Program-made: the position numbers and the translations under genes | DNA from: Pseudalkalibacillus sp. SCS-8 | Lineage (GTDB): Bacteria > Bacillota > Bacilli > Bacillales > Fictibacillaceae | Length of the DNA stretch: 64,000 nucleotides | Direction of reading: 5' to 3' | NCBI RefSeq assembly: GCF_040126055.1 | Contig: NZ_CP143541.1 | Coordinates: 3,224,001-3,288,000, forward strand | Part shown: one piece after another, positions 35,865 through 43,084 of the stretch | How the letters are laid out: each line of letters starts with the position of its first letter | How positions within the stretch are numbered: the first letter of the stretch is position 1 | Notes under the pieces: model-generated | The model's database searches: none | What the model saw: only the letters and a program-made list of their open reading frames with translations | Told to the model about the DNA's origin: nothing

Positions 35865-36001
35865 AACTCTACCCCCATATAATTAAGCATTGGTGACTAG
35901 TCATTGGAAAAAATTATATCATTATAGGTTATTTTTGTAATCGATATTAAGCCCTATCTTCACACCCAGGCCTTTGGGCTCACCTTTTTGACCATATAAA
36001 A

Positions 36002-36031
36002 AAACCTACCAATTTGGAAATTGATAGGTTT
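36002..36031 (-). terminator. Terminator of the sugar cassette ending with wecB
   Basis: AAACCTACCAATTT pairs with AAATTGATAGGTTT (one wobble), followed on the minus strand by a T tract. Confidence 0.9.
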
Positions 36032-36056
36032 ATCCTGTAAGTTTATTCTATTTTGA

Positions 36057-37205
36057 TTAGAGGACCTTGAACGTTTCTGGCCGTTCAGTTCTTTTTTCAA
36101 AATAATATAGAATGGCTTCAACGATTCGTTTCGACGCTTTTCCGTCGCCATACGGATTGGACGCTTTCGCCATCGCCTCATAGGCGTTTTCATCAGTCAA
36201 CAGCTCGTTCGCCAGCTTGTACACTTCTTCTTCCTCTGTTCCAGCAAGCTTCAGTGTTCCAGCTTGAATCCCTTCTGGTCGTTCTGTTGTATCACGTAGT
36301 ACGAGGACCGGAACACCAAGGGAAGGTGCTTCTTCTTGAACGCCGCCTGAATCGGTCATGATCAGGTGCGCCCGGGACGCGATGTTGTGGAAATCGATGA
36401 CGCCGAGCGGATCGATCAAGTGGATGCGGTCATGACCACCAAGGATGGTGTGGGCCGCATCCTGAACGACAGGGTTCAGGTGGACCGGGTAGACGACTTG
36501 GACATCGTCATGATCCTCGACCAAGCGGCGGATTGCGGTAAACATCTGTCTCATCGGTTCACCGAGATTTTCCCGACGATGGGCCGTTACGAGGATCAAC
36601 CGGTCATCGTTCAAGTTTTCCAGCACGGGGTGGTGATAATCATCACGAACCGTTGTACGTAACGCATCAATTGCGGTATTCCCTGTGATATGAATGCTGT
36701 CTTGCTTCTTGTTTTCTTTCATTAGATTATCAGCTGAATTGTCGGTCGGCGCAAAGTGCAGATCTGAAATGACGCCTGTCAATTGACGGTTCATCTCTTC
36801 TGGGTACGGGGAATATTTGTTGCCTGTACGAAGACCCGCTTCAACATGGCCGACAGCGATTTTATTGTAAAATGCAGCTAAGCTAGCGACGAATGTCGTC
36901 GTCGTGTCACCGTGAACGAGCACGATGTCCGGCTGCGCTTCTTTTAATACACGATCCAAGCCCTCTAGAGCTCGATTGGTCACTTCCATCAAGCTTTGAC
37001 GTTCTTTCATGATATTCAAGTCGAAATCAGGAACAACCCCGAAAATGTCCAACACTTGATCGAGCATCTCTCTGTGTTGAGCGGTTACGGTTACAATCGA
37101 CTCGATTTCATCGGAATGCTTTTCTAATTCCAACACGAGCGGACACATCTTGATTGCTTCCGGTCGTGTACCGAAAATTGTCATGACTTTTAATTTCGAA
37201 TTCAT
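36057..37205 (-). CDS. wecB: UDP-N-acetylglucosamine 2-epimerase (non-hydrolysing), WecB/MnaA
   Basis: This enzyme interconverts UDP-GlcNAc and UDP-ManNAc, the donor for TagA and for ManNAc-containing wall polymer. It has 382 residues, normal length. Family motifs are visible: FGTRPEAIKMCPL at the start, VHGDTTTT, HVEAGLRTGNKYSPYPEE with catalytic-type residues, and TDSGGVQEEAPSLGVPVLVLR near 290. AAGGAG lies 7 bases before the ATG. It is the last gene of a leftward sugar cassette, 71 bp after the GT-C gene. The identity is secure. A second copy elsewhere in the genome is possible. Confidence 0.95.
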   Translation of the reverse strand: MNSKLKVMTIFGTRPEAIKMCPLVLELEKHSDEIESIVTVTAQHREMLDQVLDIFGVVPDFDLNIMKERQSLMEVTNRALEGLDRVLKEAQPDIVLVHGDTTTTFVASLAAFYNKIAVGHVEAGLRTGNKYSPYPEEMNRQLTGVISDLHFAPTDNSADNLMKENKKQDSIHITGNTAIDALRTTVRDDYHHPVLENLNDDRLILVTAHRRENLGEPMRQMFTAIRRLVEDHDDVQVVYPVHLNPVVQDAAHTILGGHDRIHLIDPLGVIDFHNIASRAHLIMTDSGGVQEEAPSLGVPVLVLRDTTERPEGIQAGTLKLAGTEEEEVYKLANELLTDENAYEAMAKASNPYGDGKASKRIVEAILYYFEKRTERPETFKVL

Positions 37206-37276
37206 AAAGGGACTCCTTTTTCAGTGATTTCACTATATCGTTCGAAAAGCGCCTGACGAATTGTGATGGTCTTTCC

Positions 37277-38569
37277 TCACACTTCAGACTTACGCCTATA
37301 TAGTTTAACATATTTTGCTAATACTTGAGGACCTTGAATGAGGGTGAATGCCGTCAGAATGCACATTAACGGGATGATGAAGAAGCCGTATCTCGGAATC
37401 GTCAAGAACAGATTCGACAGCGCGATATAACTGATCACAATCCACGCAATGACACGGATCCCCTCTTTTTTCATCCAGATGAGGGCGGAACCCAAGCCGA
37501 CAATGACGATGAAGAAATGGAGCAATTTGAAATACTTCATCATTGCAAAATTCATGTAATGAACGAAGCCATCCAAATAGTGGAACAGGTTGATCGTTTT
37601 ACCGACTGTAAACCAAGCGAACCAGAAGTCGAAATCAGACGTGAAGCCTTGCTTGATTTTGTACCACGCATACTGCTCCTGACTCCAGCCCTTCGCCTTC
37701 ATCTCCCGCCAGTAGTCACTGAAATCATTTTTAAAGAACGGATTTGCTCCTGCATAAAGACTGTTGCCCGCGTGGGATGAAAAGATGTAGAGCTCGCCAA
37801 AGGCTGCAAGGTTACGGATCACCCATGGAGAAATGACGACGATCGGACCTATCACCCACAACATCCCAATTCGGACTGACGTTTTAAACGGATACTTGAG
37901 TAAAACGGCTGCGACAGCAAGGAGGATCAGCGGTGCCGGTGTCGGTCTGAACATGACCATGATACAGAACAGGATACCGAAAAGGACATGATCGCGGGTT
38001 CTGTTGTCTTGATAGGCTTTAAGGAAAAACAGAATCACCAGGCAAAACATGAAGATCGCTGGGATTTCTGTCAGGGTCGTCCTGAAATAATGAAGCTGGC
38101 TGAAATAAACGGAATAAAGGCCTGAACCCAGAAGGGCGATCCACTGGGATTTGAACAGTCTGTGTGAGATCAGATACAACAGTCCTACTGTCGCAACACT
38201 TAGGAACATATTAAAGATTTTTGCTAATAAAAGCTGATCGATATTGAATAAATTCGCTATGGAAAAAATGATGACTAAGTAAATCGGCTGACCTGGGGTT
38301 ACAAAGGCATTTTGTACGACTTCCCCCGTGTGATGGGTATCATAGCCATAAACGCCCGTTTCCATGAGCTGGCGAGCCATTTTCGCATAAAGGGAAGCAT
38401 CTCGGCCGCCATACTCGCCTTGTTCTTCGGTAAAGCCGATTTGTTCAGGATTATTGAAAATCATCCCCGGATCTTTTACTAAGAATAAGAGATGGACAAC
38501 AAGCGAGAACGCCAGAATGATTAAGATCGGATATTTTGAATGAATAAATTGGTTGAATGACTTGTACAT
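37277..38569 (-). CDS. GT39/ArnT-like membrane glycosyltransferase (GT-C fold)
   Basis: A 430-residue protein with about 11 membrane helices, of the dolichyl-phosphate-mannose/ArnT type. Such GT-C enzymes use an undecaprenyl-phosphate-linked sugar to decorate a polymer on the outer face. The first outer loop has acidic residues (GEYGGRDASLYAKMARQLME, with the D-x-x-x-Y arrangement) and the TPGQPIYLV segment, which are typical. It is 12 bp after the SMR-like carrier and in the same unit as GT2 and DUF2304. Together they make a Gtr/Arn-type modification set. Donor sugar and acceptor polymer cannot be read from sequence. Confidence 0.85.
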   Translation of the reverse strand: MYKSFNQFIHSKYPILIILAFSLVVHLLFLVKDPGMIFNNPEQIGFTEEQGEYGGRDASLYAKMARQLMETGVYGYDTHHTGEVVQNAFVTPGQPIYLVIIFSIANLFNIDQLLLAKIFNMFLSVATVGLLYLISHRLFKSQWIALLGSGLYSVYFSQLHYFRTTLTEIPAIFMFCLVILFFLKAYQDNRTRDHVLFGILFCIMVMFRPTPAPLILLAVAAVLLKYPFKTSVRIGMLWVIGPIVVISPWVIRNLAAFGELYIFSSHAGNSLYAGANPFFKNDFSDYWREMKAKGWSQEQYAWYKIKQGFTSDFDFWFAWFTVGKTINLFHYLDGFVHYMNFAMMKYFKLLHFFIVIVGLGSALIWMKKEGIRVIAWIVISYIALSNLFLTIPRYGFFIIPLMCILTAFTLIQGPQVLAKYVKLYRRKSEV

Positions 38570-38581
38570 CGAGACACATCC

Positions 38582-38923
38582 TTATTTCGCGATTAAATAA
38601 ACACCTAAGACGATGACGCATACACCGATCCACTGGGACACATCAACATTCTCTTTGAAGTAAAAGTACGCTGCCAGCACGCCGACGACATAACTCAAGC
38701 TTTGGAGAGGATAGGCGACACTGAAGGGTAATTTCGTGATGATATACATCCAGATGAACGTTGCGACAACATATAAAAGACCGCCCCCGATGAAAAAGGG
38801 CGATTTCAGCAAATAGATGAATGTGGAAACGTTCCAGCTATCAATGCCTGCAGCCCCGACCTTCCAAAGCATCTGACCGCCGACAAGTAAGAATACATTC
38901 ACAAGCAATAATAAATAGATCAT
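38582..38923 (-). CDS. Small SMR/EamA-type four-helix membrane carrier (ArnE/F-like)
   Basis: A 113-residue, four-helix protein of the drug/metabolite transporter superfamily, half-size. The motif FSVAYPLQSLSYVVGVLAAYFYFKE resembles ArnE/ArnF and SMR proteins, which flip undecaprenyl-phosphate-linked sugars. It overlaps DUF2304 by 4 bp and lies 12 bp before the GT-C gene, which supports a flippase role in this cassette. As a half-size protein it would work as a dimer. Multidrug export is the alternative, less likely in this context. Confidence 0.82.
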   Translation of the reverse strand: MIYLLLLVNVFLLVGGQMLWKVGAAGIDSWNVSTFIYLLKSPFFIGGGLLYVVATFIWMYIITKLPFSVAYPLQSLSYVVGVLAAYFYFKENVDVSQWIGVCVIVLGVYLIAK

Positions 38924-39294
38924 TCCTGACTTCCTTCGTTATCAATTTTGTCTTGTTCACTAAGCTTTTGCTTCAATAAAGTGAAATCCTGCGTCAAGGT
39001 CACAAGCTTGTGGTTCAATTGCGACACTCTTCTCGTCAAATCGAATATGATAATCAGGCTGAATAAGAGCCCGAACAAGAACAATAAGGACGGCGCGTAA
39101 AAGATTCCTAATAGCTCTGCCAGCGAGTTCAACAGGGTTGTTCCAATACTCAAGATCGCCATGATGATGCACGTCAGAATCCATAGAAGCGAATACTTCG
39201 TCTCGAGAATCCCTCTACGCACCGATTCAATGACAACGAATAGAAAAATAATAACAATGGCAAAAGAGAGAATTGTAATGTTCATACCGCTCAT
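38920..39294 (-). CDS. DUF2304 family membrane protein
   Basis: A 124-residue protein with three membrane helices (about 5-22, 35-58, 66-86) and a coiled-coil C-terminal tail (about 88-120) on the cytoplasmic side. DUF2304 genes commonly sit beside GT2 genes that make polyprenyl-phosphate sugars, as here. It overlaps both neighbours by 4 bp (ATGA). A second start at 39285 lies 9 bases after AAGGA and may be used. Its role is unknown; a scaffold or cofactor for the glycosyltransferase is the usual guess. Confidence 0.82.
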   Translation of the reverse strand: MSGMNITILSFAIVIIFLFVVIESVRRGILETKYSLLWILTCIIMAILSIGTTLLNSLAELLGIFYAPSLLFLFGLLFSLIIIFDLTRRVSQLNHKLVTLTQDFTLLKQKLSEQDKIDNEGSQE

Positions 39295-40010
39295 TCCTTT
39301 ATGACTTTCTGCATGATGATGGAAAGCGTGACTTTAATCATATAATAAAGACTCTTGAATGGCGTGATGGAAGAAGCTCCACCTTGCCGAGCCTGCATTT
39401 TCACGGACTTTTCCTTGATGATATAACCCTTTTTGTGAAGATAGATGAGGACCTCTGGCTCCGGATAGTCCTTCGGATAACGGTGGGCAAATTCTTTGAT
39501 GATTTTATGATTGATTGCCCGGAATCCGGATGTCGGATCGGTGAACTTCTGCTTGGTGAGCGCATATAGCAGATACATGAAGTACACGATTCCGATTCTC
39601 CTCATGCTGCTTCCACGGTACTCGGTCGGTAAAACGAATCTTGAACCGACGATCATGTCCGCTTCTTGATTCTTGAGCGGCTCGATGATCGTGTTCAACT
39701 CTTCATTATTATGTTGACCATCAGCATCGAACTGGATGGCAATCTGGTAGTTGCTTTCATAGGCATATCTGTAACCCGTCTGCATCGCTCCACCGATCCC
39801 GAGGTTATAAGGAAGGTTCAGCAGCTTCACCTCAGGGTAAGACTGGACGATTTCAGCAGTCCGGTCCTTCGAGCCATCATTCACCACACAGATATCAATG
39901 TTATATTTACTCGCTTTCGTCGTATGCAGTAAGCTCTGCAACGTGCGCCCGATCGATTCTTCTTCATTATAAGCCGGAACGATGATCAGTACATTCTTTG
40001 ACTGCTCCAT
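39291..40010 (-). CDS. Family 2 glycosyltransferase (polyprenyl-phosphate sugar synthase type)
   Basis: A 239-residue DPM1-like GT2 enzyme from ATG at 40010 (GAGGTG lies 7 bases upstream); the open frame to 40148 is not supported. It has the GT-A nucleotide-binding start LIIVPAYNEEESIGRTL, VNDGSKDRT, and DADGQHN (DXD), then GSRF and TSGFRA. Such enzymes move a sugar from a nucleotide donor to undecaprenyl phosphate at the inner face. It opens the leftward cassette GT2-DUF2304-SMR-GT39-wecB. The sugar is not determined by sequence. Confidence 0.92.
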   Translation of the reverse strand: MEQSKNVLIIVPAYNEEESIGRTLQSLLHTTKASKYNIDICVVNDGSKDRTAEIVQSYPEVKLLNLPYNLGIGGAMQTGYRYAYESNYQIAIQFDADGQHNNEELNTIIEPLKNQEADMIVGSRFVLPTEYRGSSMRRIGIVYFMYLLYALTKQKFTDPTSGFRAINHKIIKEFAHRYPKDYPEPEVLIYLHKKGYIIKEKSVKMQARQGGASSITPFKSLYYMIKVTLSIIMQKVIKE

Positions 40011-40204
40011 AAACTTGCACCTCTTAATTACAAAATGATAGATGGGATGAATCCATTTATCTTTAGAGAACATCCTACTCCTATAAACAATATTGCTATG
40101 TATTTTTCCCGGTAAATCCAGGATTAAATCGTCATATAAGAAAATCACTCGGATAGGATACCATAAATACGTAAACTCACCAAGTATTTCAAATTACAGG
40201 ACGG

Positions 40205-40263
40205 GTGTCTGACACCATTATTTTCCCTTAGAGCCCCAATGGTTTGAAGATGGTGTCAGACAC
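40205..40263. repeat. GTGTCTGACACC-type inverted repeat element 1
   Basis: GTGTCTGACACCAT (40205-40218) and ATGGTGTCAGACAC (40250-40263) form perfect 14-bp ends around a 31-bp middle. It lies just upstream of the small gene at 40361. Confidence 0.85.
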
Positions 40264-40360
40264 TTATATACTTTTTATTAAGAAATTAAAACTTTTTACG
40301 ACTTCATTCGTATATAGAAGGGAACAGAACAATACTCGAATCAACAAAGGAGCGATTACG

Positions 40361-40672
40361 TTGAAAACATATAAGATTTTTCAATGGATAACAGGTATTT
40401 CAGAAGCCTTTTTAGCGATACCAATCATCGGTGGTGGATTCGTCATCGGAAACGGCTGGGCACCACTATTCGTGATGCTGGCTCTTCACATCGTCACGCT
40501 CGTGTTTGCAAATAAGGAAGCGACTATCAGCTTCCAACGTGCGGGCAGCATTCTCGGTATCATCACATCTCTGGTTGCATGGATTCCAATCCTCGGATGG
40601 TTCATGCACTCCATCACCGCCATCGTCCTCTTGATAAACGCAGTTCGAAGAGACAAAGGCGAAAGCGTATAG
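40361..40672 (+). CDS. Small three-helix membrane protein
   Basis: A 103-residue protein from TTG at 40361, preceded by AAAGGAG at 8 bases; the open frame upstream to 40244 runs through the inverted repeat and is not coding. Three hydrophobic segments are present (about 7-27, 30-45, 60-90) with a basic end (NAVRRDKGESV). The pattern WAPLFVMLALHIVTLVFANK and LVAWIPILGWFMHSITAIVLLI resembles DUF4870-like proteins, such as the one following at 40820. Function unknown. The gene is boxed between two GTGTCTGACAC-type repeats, which suggests the two moved or expanded together. Confidence 0.6.
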   Translation: MKTYKIFQWITGISEAFLAIPIIGGGFVIGNGWAPLFVMLALHIVTLVFANKEATISFQRAGSILGIITSLVAWIPILGWFMHSITAIVLLINAVRRDKGESV

Positions 40673-40800
40673 TGTCAGCGACGCCTGGTGTCAGGCACTG
40701 AAATGGAACGCAGTCATACCAACGGTTTGTAGATGGTGTCAGACACTTTTCACCAAGCTTGATATGACGGGGTTCCTGAAAAGTGTCTGACACTTCAACC
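40671..40800. repeat. GTGTCTGACAC-type inverted repeat elements 2 (compound)
   Basis: Three related arms lie in 130 bp: GGTGTCAGGCACTG near 40687, then TGTCAGACACTTTTCA (40737-40752), and TGAAAAGTGTCTGACA (40777-40792), a perfect 16-bp inverted pair. It follows the small gene stop directly and precedes the DUF4870 ribosome site. Confidence 0.85.
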
Positions 40801-40819
40801 TAAAGGAGGGGATTTTGAA

Positions 40820-41161
40820 ATGTCGAAGGAAGAAAAGAATTGGGGCATGTTCGCTCACCTTGCTGCTTTTGCAGGGTATCTCACGATAGCGATCGGTTTT
40901 GTCATCGGTCCGCTCGTCATCTGGCTGATGAAGAAGGATGAATACGAGTATGTGGATTACCACGGGAAAGAAGCGCTCAATTTCCAAATCAGCTATTTGA
41001 TTTATTACGTTGTTGCAGGCGCTTTAACATTTGTGTTGATCGGATTCGTGCTTCTTCCTATCCTAATCGTGCTTCACCTCATCTTCATGATCATCGGGAC
41101 CTTACGAGCAAGCGAGGGGACGTATTACCGCTATCCGATGACCATTCGTTTTATCAAATAA
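40820..41161 (+). CDS. DUF4870 family membrane protein
   Basis: A 113-residue membrane protein with three helices (about 12-36, 58-78, 80-95). The segments NWGMFAHLAAFAGYL, GPLVIWLMKKDEYEYVDYHG and KEALNFQISYLIYY are the DUF4870 signature. AAAGGAGGGG precedes the ATG. The function of this family is unknown. It lies directly downstream of repeat 2 and ends at a shared terminator with the opposing lipoprotein gene. Confidence 0.9.
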   Translation: MSKEEKNWGMFAHLAAFAGYLTIAIGFVIGPLVIWLMKKDEYEYVDYHGKEALNFQISYLIYYVVAGALTFVLIGFVLLPILIVLHLIFMIIGTLRASEGTYYRYPMTIRFIK

Positions 41162-41177
41162 ATATTATGTATAGCTG

Positions 41178-41202
41178 AACTTGAGGAACCTTTCCTCAAG
41201 TT
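41178..41202. terminator. Bidirectional terminator between DUF4870 and lipoprotein genes
   Basis: AACTTGAGGA pairs with TCCTCAAGTT around ACCTT. TTTTCTTTA follows on the right. Confidence 0.8.
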
Positions 41203-41206
41203 TTCT

Positions 41207-41575
41207 TTATTTAAGCGGCAGATCGATGGTAACGCCGTAGAATTCTTCCCTTTCTCGATTCAAGTAGCGTCCTGCTAGTCCACCTAGCTTCATCACTTCC
41301 GTGTAGTATCCTAGCTCGTAAAGTGTCTCCTCATTTTTCTTAATAATCACCTTGTAATCCGGCTGACGGAGGTCCATCATTGCTGTTGAAATCGTCTCAG
41401 CTTTGTCTAATGCTTCAATAAGCTTAGAAATGAACGCCTGATCCGTGACGACTGCTACCGTCTCCTCACTCTCTGGTTTTTTAACTTCGAGTTTTAGCTC
41501 ATCCTTATTTTCATCTTGTTGACATGCCGCTATCATGGTAGCGAGCAGGACAAGCAGCCAAATACATTGCTTCAT
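41207..41575 (-). CDS. Small lipoprotein of unknown function
   Basis: A 122-residue lipoprotein. The signal helix MKQCIWLLVLLATMIAAC ends in a lipobox at Cys18. A short charged linker (QQDENKDELKLEVKKPESEE) comes next. A compact domain of about 85 residues contains PDYKVIIKKNEETLYELGYY and REEFYGVTIDLPLK, beta-rich, of the kind found in YhfM-like lipoproteins. No enzyme motif. It stops 5 bp from the shared terminator. Confidence 0.75.
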   Translation of the reverse strand: MKQCIWLLVLLATMIAACQQDENKDELKLEVKKPESEETVAVVTDQAFISKLIEALDKAETISTAMMDLRQPDYKVIIKKNEETLYELGYYTEVMKLGGLAGRYLNREREEFYGVTIDLPLK

Positions 41576-41642
41576 ACTGTATCGCTCCTCCCCACCCTTC
41601 GGACGGTTCTCAACATATCAGCGTTTCATCCATATAAAAAGA

Positions 41643-41664
41643 AAACCACAGGTCCCTGTGGTTT
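41643..41664. terminator. Hairpin terminator ahead of array 2
   Basis: AAACCACAG pairs with CTGTGGTTT around GTCC. It is adjacent to the repeat array, upstream of the lipoprotein gene on its strand. Confidence 0.65.
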
Positions 41665-41676
41665 CAGAATGAGATT

Positions 41677-41811
41677 TTACTATCCGATTTTGGCGAATTA
41701 CTATCCAAAAATTTGATTTTACTATCCGATTTTAGTCATTTACTATCCAATTTCTACGATTTACTATCCAAAATCGGGCTTTTACTATCCGATTTCAGCA
41801 GAATACTATCC
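41677..41811. repeat. 21-bp phased array 2, core TTACTATCC (7 units)
   Basis: TTACTATCC starts at 41677, 41698, 41719, 41740, 41761 and 41782, with ATACTATCC at 41803. The period is exactly 21 bp throughout. Bases after the core alternate between GATTT and AAAAA/AATTT types. It occupies the whole space between a hairpin and the stop of the NlpC/P60-LysM gene. Confidence 0.9.
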
Positions 41812-41831
41812 AACCCCGTCCAGCTCCCCCC

Positions 41832-42695
41832 TCACCGCCTCGGTATCATCAGCTGCTGGCCAGGATAAATCAAGGATGAGTTCAATTTGTTCACTTTCAT
41901 CAGCTTCTCCACGGAAACGCCGTACTTTTTACCGATTCCCCACAATGTATTCCCCTTCTGGATTGTGTACAGGCTATACGAACGCACCGTCACATCGCCC
42001 TTCACACCACTTCCCGGCAACAGGATCGTCTGCCCCGGGTAGATCCAATGCGACCGGATATCGTTCAGCTTTTTCAACGTCTGCACGTCCGTCTTATACC
42101 GCTGACTGATCTCCCACAACGTATCTCCTTTTTTCACCGTATGGAATTTGACCGACCGGACTGTCACATCACCCGCTGCATTGGCAGCCTGACTCTTCCC
42201 CTTCCCTTTGATCACCTTGAGCTTCGGTGCCTTCCCAACCTTCACCGAATCCGCCATAACACGGCGCGCGGTCACATACCGGCTGCTCCAATACCCCTTC
42301 GAAAAAGGATTCGCATACCCGACACCAGAGCTTTGCGCGCCAATCATTTTTCCACTCCCGGCATAAATGGCGACATGGTTGATGCGACCGTCAAAATCCG
42401 TATCAAAGAACACGAGATCCCCTGGCTGCAAATCACTGCTTCGGACCTTCCTCCCGACCTTTGCCTGCGCCCGACTCGTCCTCGGCAAACTTACCCCATA
42501 CTGACCGAATATGAAGGATGTAAAGGATGAGCAATCAAAGCTCGCCGTATTTCCGACAGCTGCACCATACCGATAAGGCGTTCCCAAGTATTTCTTCGCC
42601 TCATCAACCACCTTATCCCCCGATTGTGCATATGCCTCACTTCCGACCGTCATGACGAAACCAGCTGCCAACGCACTCGGCCAAACCTTTTTCAT
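41832..42695 (-). CDS. NlpC/P60 endopeptidase with two C-terminal LysM domains
   Basis: A secreted wall peptidase of 287 residues. The signal peptide is at 1-23. The NlpC/P60 domain comes first (about 25-150) with catalytic C55 (FDCSSF), histidine in INHVAIYAG and the following polar residue region. Two LysM repeats follow (about 183-226 and 240-285; TVKKGDTLWEISQRYKTDVQ and TIQKGNTLWGIGKKYGVSVE). In B. subtilis LytE/LytF the LysM repeats precede the catalytic domain, so the order here is reversed. It likely cuts D-Glu-DAP bonds. The gene is flanked downstream by array 2 and upstream by a 389-bp leader region. Confidence 0.92.
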   Translation of the reverse strand: MKKVWPSALAAGFVMTVGSEAYAQSGDKVVDEAKKYLGTPYRYGAAVGNTASFDCSSFTSFIFGQYGVSLPRTSRAQAKVGRKVRSSDLQPGDLVFFDTDFDGRINHVAIYAGSGKMIGAQSSGVGYANPFSKGYWSSRYVTARRVMADSVKVGKAPKLKVIKGKGKSQAANAAGDVTVRSVKFHTVKKGDTLWEISQRYKTDVQTLKKLNDIRSHWIYPGQTILLPGSGVKGDVTVRSYSLYTIQKGNTLWGIGKKYGVSVEKLMKVNKLNSSLIYPGQQLMIPRR

Positions 42696-43084
42696 CCGAA
42701 TCCCTCCAATGGTTTTTTACATCCAAAAAGCGAATTGGACTCGGTTGCTTCATGCCTGTCTGTGTCGGAAAAGCCCTCTATTACTCGGTCTAACTCACTT
42801 TATGCAGATAGCAACATGGATATAACTGTCCTTTTCACCTAAGCATCGCAACTCGCAATCTAGCAACAATACGTGATCAGGAAAGAATTTTCTTCCCCTT
42901 CGTAATATTTTTGTAATATAGGTTGAAACCCCTTTCTTGAGGGTGTAGGATTAGATAGGTAACGATTTTTCCAAGGAATTTCCTTCTGAATGTCGAACAT
43001 CTAACGAGACGTATCGAGAGCTTGTTCGAATGTCTAGGTTAGGAGATTCATAAACTTTACTACATACATAATAGGAGGAGAAAA
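42696..43084. other. Divergent 389-bp intergenic region
   Basis: It lies between NlpC/P60-LysM (left) and the anchored protein gene (right). GGAGGGATTCGG is the left ribosome site and AATAGGAGGAG the right one. The left half is relatively G+C-rich with weak self-complementarity and might be a structured leader, but I could not match it to a known riboswitch. No gene is seen. Confidence 0.45.

Noticed and set aside
40244..40360. Upstream extension of the small membrane protein gene
   Set aside because: It starts inside the inverted repeat; TTG at 40361 has AAAGGAG at proper distance.
41677..41811. Array considered as a CRISPR
   Set aside because: Cores are only 9 nt with a 21-bp period and the intervening bases are not unique spacers of CRISPR length; no cas genes are present.
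42696..42880. c-di-AMP (ydaO/yuaA) riboswitch ahead of the NlpC/P60-LysM gene
   Set aside because: Such riboswitches are common at such genes, but the conserved GGGTGAAT and GCCGAATCCGTCAGC type segments are not matched.
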